Shown here: positions 8,643 through 14,897 of the stretch, in pieces | How the letters are laid out: each line of letters opens with the position of its first letter | Position numbering within the stretch: the stretch's first letter is position 1 | DNA from: an uncultured Eubacteriales bacterium | GTDB taxonomy: Bacteria > Bacillota > Clostridia > Christensenellales > Borkfalkiaceae | Assembly: GCA_900545325.1 (NCBI GenBank) | Contig: UQZE01000028.1 | Location: forward strand, 1-18,118 | Direction of reading: 5' to 3' | Length of the DNA stretch: 18,118 bases | The notes under the pieces: generated by a model | Databases searched by the model: none | The model's input: only the letters and a program-made list of their open reading frames with translations | Told to the model about the DNA's origin: nothing | Position numbers and translations under genes: made by a program

Positions 8643-8652
8643 ATTGTAACAT
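8643..8652 (-). promoter_or_regulatory. Extended -10 promoter of addB, probably leaderless transcript
   Basis: On the - strand TG-T-TACAAT (hexamer at 8643-8648, TG at 8650-8651) ends only 6 nt before the addB ATG (8636). Transcription normally starts about 7 nt after the -10, which is the A of the ATG. No -35 worth naming is present; the extended TG would compensate. Confidence 0.6.
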
Positions 8653-8687
8653 ATTTTGCGATATTTTGTTTATCTTTTTTCTTTTGT

Positions 8688-8716
8688 TTTACATTTTTTT
8701 CGTTTTATGCTATAAT
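8688..8716 (+). promoter_or_regulatory. Strong promoter for the lipoprotein gene
   Basis: TTTACA (8688-8693), a 17-bp spacer ending in TG-C, and a perfect TATAAT (8711-8716). It is divergent from the addB promoter, with about 40 bp between the two -10 boxes' upstream ends. The predicted start is near 8723, leaving a ~50-nt leader. Confidence 0.87.
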
Positions 8717-8738
8717 ACTCGAAAAAGCACGCTCTCGG

Positions 8739-8750
8739 AGCCGTACGGCT
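8739..8750. promoter_or_regulatory. Perfect 12-bp palindrome in the lipoprotein leader
   Basis: AGCCGTACGGCT reads identically on both strands and lies 16-27 nt after the predicted transcription start, between promoter and ribosome binding site (AGGAG, 8763-8767). It could be a repressor operator or a short 4-bp-stem hairpin; the sequence does not decide. Confidence 0.4.
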
Positions 8751-8772
8751 GCCGGAACATACAGGAGTTCGA

Positions 8773-9924
8773 ATGAAAAAATTTTGGTTGAAAACAGTTA
8801 TCGTAAGCCTTTGCGCCGTCGTACTGACGGGCTGTTCCGCCGAGGGCGGGTGCAACGGCTGCGCGCCGGTGAACAAGCTGGCGTTTTACTCGAATTGGAC
8901 GAGCAATCAGACATATCACACGGAATTTAAGGAAACCGCCGTCTACGACGTGGTGTACCGCGACGATTACAGGATCAACACGGGCAAGAGCGAAGTGGAT
9001 TATTCCGCGGAAAAGTCCGATAAATACACCGTGGTCTACGGCGAAAACGGCACGGCGAAAAACGCCTACTCCTCCACCGTGGAGGCGGTGCAGTCCCTGC
9101 CCGCGAGCCTCAACATCACGGTGGAAGAAACCGAGCTTTACAAGATCACCACCGAACTGAAACTCCCCGTAACCTACAACGTTGTCGAAACGAAAAAGTC
9201 CTATTCCTTTGAAGATTCCATCACGTCCACGGTGTATTTCAGATCGCACGACCAGTCGCTTGCCCCCGTTTACAGCGAAAAATCCTTCGATACGACGCAG
9301 CTCGTCAGCAACAAGAACGGCATTTATATCGTGCGCTACGTCTACGAAACGAAGATAGACTGGATTACGAACGGCAACAAAGCGGCGCTGACCGTAACGG
9401 ACAAGACCGCGGACGCGGAAAAGAAGTACGAGGACGACGACGCGGTCCGCCTGACGGCCATAGATAATTCTTCCACGCAGATAAAGTACACGGCGGGCAC
9501 GGTGCTGGACAACGAAACGCTGCTCTTCTCGGTGAGGGGTTTGCAGCTTTCCTCCGCTTTTTCCTCCACGCTGAAAATCATAGACACCGCTTATAAAAAC
9601 GTGCAGAGCATCGCGGTATCCTCCAACAGAACGATCAACGTAACCGACCCCTGGACGCTTGCGCTGAACGGCAAGGATCAGGAATACGCTTCCTCCGCGA
9701 CCTATCTCACCACGCTCAACCGCGCGGATTCCAAATACACGGGAAAGGCCAAGCATTGTTACTATCAGGTAACGAAAGCGGAAACTTCGGAGGAAGGCGA
9801 GGAAAAGGAAACCTCCGGCGCGACCAACGCGCGCGCTTTCCTCGTCAAGATCGTGGAGGCTTTGCCGAACGATCTCGGCGCGCTGGAATACAGGCTGAAC
9901 AGCGTGCAGGTAACGGAAAAATAA
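8773..9924 (+). CDS. Secreted lipoprotein of unknown function
   Basis: A 383-residue protein with a clear lipoprotein signal: Lys-rich start 'MKKFWLK', hydrophobic core, lipobox 'LTGC' with Cys21 as the lipidation site. It should be anchored to the outer face of the membrane. Two further cysteines follow closely ('GGCNGC'). The rest is polar and rich in Thr, Ser, Tyr and alternating hydrophobic residues, as in beta-rich extracellular domains; a Glu-rich insert 'ETSEEGEEKETS' lies near residue 343. I recognise no enzyme or binding motif. AGGAG precedes the ATG by 5 nt, and the gene has its own strong promoter, divergent from addB. It is a single-gene unit: its stop is followed at once by an inverted repeat and a terminator. 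Confidence 0.85.
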   Translation: MKKFWLKTVIVSLCAVVLTGCSAEGGCNGCAPVNKLAFYSNWTSNQTYHTEFKETAVYDVVYRDDYRINTGKSEVDYSAEKSDKYTVVYGENGTAKNAYSSTVEAVQSLPASLNITVEETELYKITTELKLPVTYNVVETKKSYSFEDSITSTVYFRSHDQSLAPVYSEKSFDTTQLVSNKNGIYIVRYVYETKIDWITNGNKAALTVTDKTADAEKKYEDDDAVRLTAIDNSSTQIKYTAGTVLDNETLLFSVRGLQLSSAFSSTLKIIDTAYKNVQSIAVSSNRTINVTDPWTLALNGKDQEYASSATYLTTLNRADSKYTGKAKHCYYQVTKAETSEEGEEKETSGATNARAFLVKIVEALPNDLGALEYRLNSVQVTEK

Positions 9925-9927
9925 CAG

Positions 9928-9971
9928 GCAAAAAGATACCCCGCGTATTATCGGCAATAGCCATAGGGATT
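9928..9971. repeat. Left copy of a ~43-bp inverted repeat
   Basis: The sequence from GCAAAAAGATACCCCGCG to CCATAGGGATT reappears inverted at 10634-10676. The outer 18-19 bases match but for one A; the inner half matches at CAA, GCCATA and GGGATT with small gaps. It begins 3 nt after the lipoprotein stop codon. Confidence 0.8.
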
Positions 9972-10010
9972 AAAAGGAGCGAAGAATCGTAAAATTCTTC
10001 GCTCCTTTTT
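9972..10010. terminator. Bidirectional intrinsic terminator
   Basis: A 12-bp perfect stem GGAGCGAAGAAT (9976-9987) / ATTCTTCGCTCC (9994-10005) with a 6-nt loop. T5 follows on the + strand (10006-10010) and A4 precedes (9972-9975), giving a U-tract in both directions. It serves the lipoprotein transcript (+) and the deaminase transcript (-). Confidence 0.92.
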
Positions 10011-10105
10011 AATTGTGCGATAAAATGCAGTTTATCGGTTAAACCGTTTTTCATAATTAACAAATATTTATCAAGGTTCGTCAAAGCCCTTGCGCAAACA
10101 GAGAT

Positions 10106-10501
10106 TTATTCAACCGAATAGGAAAAAGGCAGAAGTGTTTTTGCCTTGATTTTTTTAAGCTCTCCGTATACCGATACAATGACGTCACAATCCGGCATAT
10201 AATCATGCAATATCTGACGGCAGTTTCCGCAAGGAGGTATGATTTCCTCGCCATCTTTTCCTCTGACGGCAACTATAGCGTCAAAGTTTCTTTCTCCGTT
10301 TGTGATCGCCGTTCCTATTGCCACTTGCTCCGCACAGACACCATGCAAAGAATAAAGATTTACTCCCACATATACTTTGCCGTTTTGACAACGTATAGCT
10401 GCTCCTACCGTATGATTATAATGTTCTTGATCGTAGTTTAGACGAATCGCTTTTTTCGCTTCTTCTATTAATTCATAATCTCTTTCTTGCAATAAATTCA
10501 T
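10106..10501 (-). CDS. Cytidine deaminase-family enzyme, blasticidin-S-deaminase-like
   Basis: A 131-residue zinc-dependent deaminase. Zinc and catalytic residues are complete: 'VCAEQVAIG' gives Cys56 and the proton-shuttling Glu58, and 'PPCGNCRQIL' gives Cys91 and Cys94. The 'CAExxAIG', 'NFDAIVAVR', 'PCGxCR' and 'DYMPDCDVIV' sequence and spacing follow my recollection of the Bacillus cereus blasticidin-S deaminase more closely than that of housekeeping cytidine deaminases, which share the fold. Substrate could be cytidine/deoxycytidine or a nucleoside antibiotic. The gene is AT-rich, unlike the operons on either side, and is the only gene in an inverted-repeat-bounded island. The ATG at 10501 has only a weak ribosome binding site. 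The family call is firm; the substrate is not. Confidence 0.88.
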   Translation of the reverse strand: MNLLQERDYELIEEAKKAIRLNYDQEHYNHTVGAAIRCQNGKVYVGVNLYSLHGVCAEQVAIGTAITNGERNFDAIVAVRGKDGEEIIPPCGNCRQILHDYMPDCDVIVSVYGELKKIKAKTLLPFSYSVE

Positions 10502-10533
10502 ATTCTCAAGCCTAAATTCCTGTTTATTTAGAT

Positions 10534-10563
10534 ATTATAAATATTAAAAACAAACGATTTAAA
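10534..10563 (-). promoter_or_regulatory. Candidate promoter of the deaminase gene
   Basis: A perfect TATAAT on the - strand (10534-10539) lies 32 nt before the ATG. The best -35 is TTTAAA (10558-10563) at 18 bp, which is weak. The region is very AT-rich, so chance is a concern. Confidence 0.5.
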
Positions 10564-10571
10564 AAGTAAAA

Positions 10572-10619
10572 TAAGGAAGCGCACTTATCTTGCTTGCAAG
10601 GTATAGTGCGCTATACTTA
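10572..10619. repeat. Large hairpin and palindrome upstream of the deaminase
   Basis: AGCGCACT (10578-10585) pairs with AGTGCGCT (10605-10612), with an inner CTTG/CAAG stem (10589-10592 / 10597-10600) and outer TAAG/CTTA (10572-10575 / 10616-10619). Alternatively GTATAG-TGCG-CTATAC (10601-10616) forms its own palindrome. Read on the - strand it is followed by a T-rich stretch, so it could shield the deaminase from readthrough from the upstream operon or act as an operator. The 10598-10618 part resembles the palindrome at 15-35. Confidence 0.55.
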
Positions 10620-10633
10620 TTTACTATGGTAAA

Positions 10634-10676
10634 AATCCCCTATGGCAGTTGCGTATTAACGCGGGGTATCTTTTGC
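10634..10676. repeat. Right copy of the ~43-bp inverted repeat
   Basis: Inverted partner of 9928-9971, with the highly conserved GATACCCCGCG end facing outwards. This copy contains an internal GCGT-TAAT-ACGC hairpin flanked by CCCC (10663-10666) and GGGG (10637-10640), and on the - strand runs into T5, so it might also weakly terminate the upstream operon. Confidence 0.8.
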
Positions 10677-10683
10677 GTTTCGG

Positions 10684-10713
10684 GCGCCCCGACGGACCGT
10701 CGGGGCGCTTTTT
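10684..10713 (+). terminator. GC-rich hairpin with U-tract on the + strand only
   Basis: An 11-bp perfect stem GCGCCCCGACG (10684-10694) / CGTCGGGGCGC (10698-10708), followed by T5 (10709-10713) on the + strand. In the - direction, in which the adjacent dehydratase operon is transcribed, no U-tract follows. Its polarity suits a + transcript, yet no + gene lies directly before it; the nearest is the lipoprotein gene beyond the deaminase island. Confidence 0.8.
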
Positions 10714-10719
10714 ATAACG

Positions 10720-11160
10720 TCATAAAACGGTTACCGTGCCGTCTTCGGAAATTTCCAGCGTGTCGCCCGTCTTTACGGCGTTGAGAAATTCCTCCCCCAG
10801 CATATCTATGGCGATAACCGGCGAATTTTCCCAAATGCGCGCCAGCACGATGCCGCTTGCCGCCAGCGAATCGATATGTTCGGAAAAGAGGAACGCCGCG
10901 GGGTTGATCTTCATGGCGCATACTGTCTGAATGACCAGCCCGCCCGTGGTGGAGCCGATGGTGATGGGCAGGCACAGCGCCTTGCCCGTGATGTTCTTTT
11001 CAAAAATATCGGGGTTGTTTTGGTCGGATGCGTATACCTGTTTCGCGTTTTTGAGCGCGCTCTTCTGGAACGTCGCCAGCGTGTTCACGCCCTGATGCGA
11101 TACCACGGCCTCGCCTTTCCAGCTGCCGCCCGCGAGCACTCTGCCTTTAAACTGTTTCAT
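10720..11160 (-). CDS. Aconitase X small (swivel) subunit
   Basis: A 146-residue protein of the DUF126/aconitase-X swivelling domain, the partner of the catalytic subunit encoded immediately upstream. Typical features: N-terminal 'GRVLAGGSWKGEAVVS', the active-site loop 'LPITIGSTTGG' (about residues 64-74), and 'AAFLFSEHIDSLAASGIVLA', where the swivel domain contacts the active site. Its ATG begins 1 nt after the large-subunit stop codon (TAA-T-ATG), indicating coupled translation and a 1:1 complex. Known members dehydrate cis-3-hydroxy-L-proline or phosphomevalonate; others are uncharacterised. The separate-subunit form is an established variant. The family is clear; the substrate is not. 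Confidence 0.9.
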   Translation of the reverse strand: MKQFKGRVLAGGSWKGEAVVSHQGVNTLATFQKSALKNAKQVYASDQNNPDIFEKNITGKALCLPITIGSTTGGLVIQTVCAMKINPAAFLFSEHIDSLAASGIVLARIWENSPVIAIDMLGEEFLNAVKTGDTLEISEDGTVTVL

Positions 11161-11161
11161 A

Positions 11162-12460
11162 TTACCTGCCCTCCTTTACGCCCGCGATCTTGGCGAGGAT
11201 TTCCTCGTCCCTGTAATAGCGCGCCGCCGAATATGTGCGCAGCTTGTTGCTGTTGGTCATAATGCGGTGCATTTTCGTGAGCGGGTTGTTTGTGTACATC
11301 AACGGGCAGATCGAAGTGAGCGTGGCGCCCGTCGCCGTGAGCGCGGCGTATTTTCCGGTCTTTTTAAACTTCGCCGCCACGTCGGGCGCGGTGGTCAGCA
11401 CCGTGCGCACGGCGACTTTTTTTCTGCCCGCCGCCTTAAGCGCCGCCGTGATCTTGTCCGTCCAGTCGACGAGCTGCGAATACGTGAGATGCGGACAGCC
11501 GATAAAACAGAGGTTTCCCTCCTTTTCCTTGTCTTTCCACATCACGGGATAGCTCTTGTAAACGCGCTCGAGTTCGGCGTCGTCTATTACGTATTCCTTA
11601 CAGTTTTCCGCCAAAAGTTTTTCGCCCAGTTCCTTCGCTTCGGGCGTGAGGTTGTCTATGTGATACAAGCCCACCGCGCCGTTGGACGCGGTCGCCGCGC
11701 CGAAATCCTTCAGATAGGCTTTCGCGTCGTCCGTCAGTTCGCCGCCGAGGAATTTATCGAGGCCGTATACATAGGGCACGTCCTCCATGACTTTCATGCC
11801 GATGGCGCTGCCGAGCACCTGCGCTTCGGGCTTTTTCGACGTCTTTACGTACACTTTCCAGGTCGCCTTTCTGCCCTCGTCGGTCAAAAGCCCGAAGTAA
11901 GGCACATAACCGACGATGGAGCCGAACAGGTCGAGCATGCCGCTGTTGCGGTTGCAGCGCGCGCCGAGCACCGAGTTAGCGTACACGACCGCGCTCGATT
12001 CCGCCCAGGACAGCACGTCTCCCTTTTTCGGCAGGTTGCCCACCTCATCGAGATAGCAGGCGCAGGTAAACTTGCTGCTGCCCGTCAGCCCGACCTTTCT
12101 CATCTGATTTTCGTACATTTCCTGTTTGGAATACAAAATTTTGTTGAACACCAGCTTTTCGAGCGGGTTGCACTTCACGTTGGCGTAGTCGAGCGGGCGC
12201 GGGTCCACCGAAAAGCCGCCCTCGGCCTTCAGTCCCGCCGCAATGAGCTTATCCATCGTGGAAAAGAGAGGCTTTAACAGCCCTATGCCGAAACTCGTAA
12301 CGAGATGCCCCTGTTTATGCGTAACGGGCACGAGCTTCGTCGCCCCGAAGATATCCCCGAACATGACGAGCGTTTCCATGACTTTCGCCTTGGTTTCGCC
12401 CTCCCTGCCGTCCAGCACGGCCTGCTGTTCGGGCGTAAGTTCCATTTTATATTTTGCCAT
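11162..12460 (-). CDS. Aconitase X catalytic (large) subunit, hydroxy-acid dehydratase
   Basis: A 432-residue DUF521/aconitase-X protein, a (de)hydratase with an Fe-S or metal centre. Likely cluster or active-site residues sit in conserved contexts: Cys133/Cys135 in 'FTCACYLDEVG', Cys169 in 'GARCNRNSG', Cys322 in 'IGCPHLTYSQL' and Cys385 in 'SICPLMYTNNPL'. 'GMLDLFGSIVGYVPYFGLLTDEGRKATW' and 'GLYHIDNLTPEA' are further family blocks. Length is normal. AAGGAG precedes the ATG by 8 nt. It lies 41 nt downstream of a flavin ene-reductase-like gene under the same promoter, suggesting successive steps. Candidate reactions known for the family are dehydration of cis-3-hydroxyproline and of phosphomevalonate; no proline or mevalonate gene lies nearby, so I assign no substrate. 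Confidence 0.91.
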   Translation of the reverse strand: MAKYKMELTPEQQAVLDGREGETKAKVMETLVMFGDIFGATKLVPVTHKQGHLVTSFGIGLLKPLFSTMDKLIAAGLKAEGGFSVDPRPLDYANVKCNPLEKLVFNKILYSKQEMYENQMRKVGLTGSSKFTCACYLDEVGNLPKKGDVLSWAESSAVVYANSVLGARCNRNSGMLDLFGSIVGYVPYFGLLTDEGRKATWKVYVKTSKKPEAQVLGSAIGMKVMEDVPYVYGLDKFLGGELTDDAKAYLKDFGAATASNGAVGLYHIDNLTPEAKELGEKLLAENCKEYVIDDAELERVYKSYPVMWKDKEKEGNLCFIGCPHLTYSQLVDWTDKITAALKAAGRKKVAVRTVLTTAPDVAAKFKKTGKYAALTATGATLTSICPLMYTNNPLTKMHRIMTNSNKLRTYSAARYYRDEEILAKIAGVKEGR

Positions 12461-12478
12461 GATATTTCTCCTTATACC

Positions 12479-12493
12479 GCGGCTTATCGCCGC
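12479..12493 (-). other. Intercistronic hairpin between reductase and dehydratase genes
   Basis: On the - strand GCGGC-GATAA-GCCGC forms a 5-bp stem in the 41-nt gap. No U-tract follows, so it is not a terminator; it may separate the translation of the two genes or mark an RNA-processing site. Confidence 0.4.
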
Positions 12494-12501
12494 TTTTCAA
12501 C

Positions 12502-14760
12502 TCAGATGCTGACGGCCTTTCTGTACGCAGAACGCACCGCCTCGAATACCTTGCCGCCCTTGAAACTGTCGCCGAGGTTATAGATTTCCGCCGCGGCGTT
12601 GTCGTTCATCAGCTGATAGAAGAGCGCGTTTTCGGGCGCCACGCCCATGGCGAGCACCACTTTGTCGCATTTGATCTTTTCCTTGACGAACTGCGGCTTG
12701 ATCTTCTTTTCCATGGGATTTATTACGTTTTCGGGGAGGATAGGCGCCCATGTGTTATAGGGATCGGGCACGTTTTTGTGCATGTTGCGCTCCACCGCCA
12801 CGCCGTCCTTCTCCACCTTGGAAAGCTTGGTACAGTTGAAGAGTTTCACTCCCTTTTCTTCCAGATAGTGAATGATGTGGCCGCGGTTCGCCGTGCACGT
12901 GTGGTTCATGATGAACTTATCCATTTCGATAACGCTGACCTTTTTGCCGTGCTCGTAGGCGAGGAAGTACGCCGTTTCCGCGCCTACGACGCCGCCGCCG
13001 ACAACCACAATATTTTCCGCGCCGTCCAGAAGAGCCGGATTTTTCAGCACATCCACCGCGTATACTACGTTTTCGCCGTCGATCCCCTCTATTTTCGGCT
13101 TGACCTGCCGCGAACCGGTGGCGGTGATGATGACGTCGTACCCTTTCGCCTTGAGCTCCTCGGCGGAAGGCGCGGCGTTCATAAAGACCTTGATCTTCCC
13201 CTCCTTTTCGAGCGTTTCCACCCTGTTTTCCAAATATTTTAGATAATTTTTTATCTCGTATTTGATCACGGGCGCGCTGCCTACGGCTACGTTGCCGCCC
13301 ACGCGGTCCTGTCTTTCGTAAAGGTCTACGCTGTGCCCGCGCGCGGCGAGCACTTCCGCCGCGGTAACGCCCGCGGGTCCCGCGCCTATGACGGCGACCT
13401 TTTTCTTTACCTTCGCAAGCGGGATTTCGCGCGGATATTCCTCTTCAAACGCGGTGCGCGGATTGACGGCGCACTGCGGATGACCGCCCTCGACGAACTC
13501 GTTCAGACAGCCCTCCTGACAGCCGATGCAGGGGCGGATATCCCGCACCCTGCCCGCGTAGGCCTTGTTGCACCAGTCGGCGTCCGCGAGCAGCGGGCGG
13601 CCGAGCATGACCATATCGCACTTGCCGTCGCGCAGCGCCTTTTCCGCAAGGTCCGGATAACCGAGCTTGCCTACCGCCACCACGGGCACGGGCAGTCCCT
13701 TGTTCGATTTTACGTTGTTATCCTTAAAGTATTTTTTGACGATCTCCGAAACGTCGAGGAAACACCCCGACGGCATGGAAGAGGGCGGGTGCGGCAGCCA
13801 CCAGTTGTCGTAACAGCCGAGGTCCACGTCGAACATATCTACGCCCGCCTCCACAAGGTGTTTCATGTACACCAGCGTCTGCTGCGCCGTGCGCTCCTTT
13901 CTGAACTTTTTCAGCGGCTTTGTATTCTTCATTCTGCCCTTGTAGGTCGCGTTGAGCAGCAGGGACAAATCGATCCTGTACATAATGGGGAAATCCGGTC
14001 CCACGCGCTTTCTGATCATGCGTATGGTATCCAACCCGAAATTTTCGTAGTTGGAAAAACGCCCCAGCTTGCGGCGGTTGAACGCGCGGTTCGTGAGCTG
14101 TTCCATCAGATAGCCCTCGTGCCCGTGCAGATACACGCCGTCGAGATTTGCGGCTTTTGCGTCCGCCGCGCCCTGCCCGATATTCTTGATGATCTTTTTG
14201 ATCCTGCGGTCGGTGAGCGGCAGACAGGGCACCTCCTTCATGTACCAGTTGGGATTGAGGGAGGCGCTCCGCGGGAACGCGAACTGGTTGACCAGGCACT
14301 GCGGGTTGCCCACGCGCCCCAGCCCCGCGGTCAGCTGTATGAATATCGCGCTGCCGTGCGCGTGGCACATGCCCGCGAGGTCGCGCCACGCGGAAAAGCG
14401 GGTGCGGCTTCTGTCGATGCGCGGGAAATATGTAAGGTCGTCCAGCTCGATCAGCGATTTGTCTATCCCGAAGCTGACGGGAATGAGCCCCGTGGTGATG
14501 AGCCCCACGCCGCCGCGCGCTCTCTCTTCAAAATATTTCAGCATCTTTTCGTTGGGACGTCCCGTTTCTTCGCACATGTCGATGTTGCCCATCGGCGCCA
14601 TGACCAGCCTGTTTTTCAGTTTCAGCTTGTTCACCTGGATCGGCTCGAACATCGAGGAATACGGATAGAGCTTGTCCGTCATTTCGGGAACGGGGAAACC
14701 TTTGTTCCACCATTCGCCGTAGGAGTCCGCAAGTTCTTTCAGTTTCTTTTCGTAATCCAT
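12502..14760 (-). CDS. FMN/FAD/[4Fe-4S] ene-reductase-like oxidoreductase (2-enoate reductase family)
   Basis: A 752-residue Old-Yellow-Enzyme-type fusion. An FMN TIM barrel spans about 30-400: 'MFEPIQVNKLKLKNRLVMAPMG' (37-58), the active-site strand 'GVYLHGHEGYLMEQL' with His212/His214, 'NRAFNRRKLGRFSNY', and phosphate-binding 'MLGRPLLAD'. Cys411, Cys414, Cys418 and Cys430 (CX2CX3CX11C) bind the [4Fe-4S] cluster that passes electrons to FMN. The C-terminal FAD/NAD part has two Rossmann motifs, 'GAGPAG' (459-464) and 'VVGGGVVGAE' (586-595). This matches 2-enoate reductase, dienoyl-CoA reductase and trimethylamine dehydrogenase relatives. The frame is open to 14823, but AAGGAG fits the ATG at 14760 and the longer version would overlap the promoter. 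First gene of the operon with the aconitase-X subunits. NAD(P)H-dependent reduction of an activated C=C is the likely reaction; substrate unknown. Confidence 0.9.
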   Translation of the reverse strand: MDYEKKLKELADSYGEWWNKGFPVPEMTDKLYPYSSMFEPIQVNKLKLKNRLVMAPMGNIDMCEETGRPNEKMLKYFEERARGGVGLITTGLIPVSFGIDKSLIELDDLTYFPRIDRSRTRFSAWRDLAGMCHAHGSAIFIQLTAGLGRVGNPQCLVNQFAFPRSASLNPNWYMKEVPCLPLTDRRIKKIIKNIGQGAADAKAANLDGVYLHGHEGYLMEQLTNRAFNRRKLGRFSNYENFGLDTIRMIRKRVGPDFPIMYRIDLSLLLNATYKGRMKNTKPLKKFRKERTAQQTLVYMKHLVEAGVDMFDVDLGCYDNWWLPHPPSSMPSGCFLDVSEIVKKYFKDNNVKSNKGLPVPVVAVGKLGYPDLAEKALRDGKCDMVMLGRPLLADADWCNKAYAGRVRDIRPCIGCQEGCLNEFVEGGHPQCAVNPRTAFEEEYPREIPLAKVKKKVAVIGAGPAGVTAAEVLAARGHSVDLYERQDRVGGNVAVGSAPVIKYEIKNYLKYLENRVETLEKEGKIKVFMNAAPSAEELKAKGYDVIITATGSRQVKPKIEGIDGENVVYAVDVLKNPALLDGAENIVVVGGGVVGAETAYFLAYEHGKKVSVIEMDKFIMNHTCTANRGHIIHYLEEKGVKLFNCTKLSKVEKDGVAVERNMHKNVPDPYNTWAPILPENVINPMEKKIKPQFVKEKIKCDKVVLAMGVAPENALFYQLMNDNAAAEIYNLGDSFKGGKVFEAVRSAYRKAVSI

Positions 14761-14794
14761 TATCATTCTCCTTGGAACCTTTTCGGTCATTACT

Positions 14795-14823
14795 ATTGTA
14801 TCACTATCGGAAGGCGATTTCAA
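14795..14823 (-). promoter_or_regulatory. Strong promoter of the reductase/dehydratase operon
   Basis: On the - strand: TTGAAA (14818-14823), an exact 17-bp spacer ending TG-A, and TACAAT (14795-14800). Predicted start near 14788, leaving a ~28-nt leader with AAGGAG. It also fixes the start codon, since the longer open frame would begin inside the -35. Confidence 0.85.
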
Positions 14824-14863
14824 GGGATATTCCGAAAAAAGACAGTTTTCGCAAGGTAAAATA

Positions 14864-14891
14864 ATAGTAAAAAAACGCCTTGCGGCGTTTT
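14864..14891 (-). terminator. Intrinsic terminator after the sugar-kinase gene
   Basis: AAAACGCC (14872-14879) pairs with GGCGTTTT (14884-14891) around a TTGC loop. Read on the - strand it ends in a long U-tract, 6 nt after the kinase stop codon, and separates that gene from the downstream operon promoter. Confidence 0.87.
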
Positions 14892-14897
14892 CGGTTA

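Larger units (their letters stand above)
9928..10676. mobile_element. Inverted-repeat-bounded deaminase island, possible mobile cassette
   Basis: About 750 bp, visibly AT-richer than both flanks, bounded by the inverted repeats at 9928-9971 and 10634-10676. It contains one gene (the deaminase, -), a terminator after it, a promoter and a large hairpin. No transposase or integrase is present and I found no clear target-site duplication, so mobility is inferred only from the ends, the composition and the position between two unrelated operons. A non-autonomous element carrying cargo, or two independent copies of a dispersed repeat, are both possible. Confidence 0.4.

Noticed and set aside
10634..10676. 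Inverted repeat as an integron attC site
   Set aside because: No GTTRRRY/RYYYAAC core sites are present, and there is one repeat at each end in opposite orientation, unlike attC arrays.
9920..10685. Target-site duplication flanking the inverted repeats
   Set aside because: The bases outside the two repeats (ataacag and gtttcgg) show no convincing direct repeat, so I do not claim one.
10590..10784. Small + strand open frame across the right inverted repeat
   Set aside because: TTG start without a ribosome binding site; it runs through the inverted repeat, the terminator and the end of the dehydratase small subunit.
14761..14823. Upstream extension of the ene-reductase
   Set aside because: The extension overlaps the -10 and -35 boxes, and AAGGAG is spaced for the ATG at 14760.
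13333..14859. Long + strand open frame (508 codons) opposite the ene-reductase gene
   Set aside because: Mirror of a gene with full flavin and Fe-S motifs. It has no recognisable domain and runs through the promoter of the real operon.
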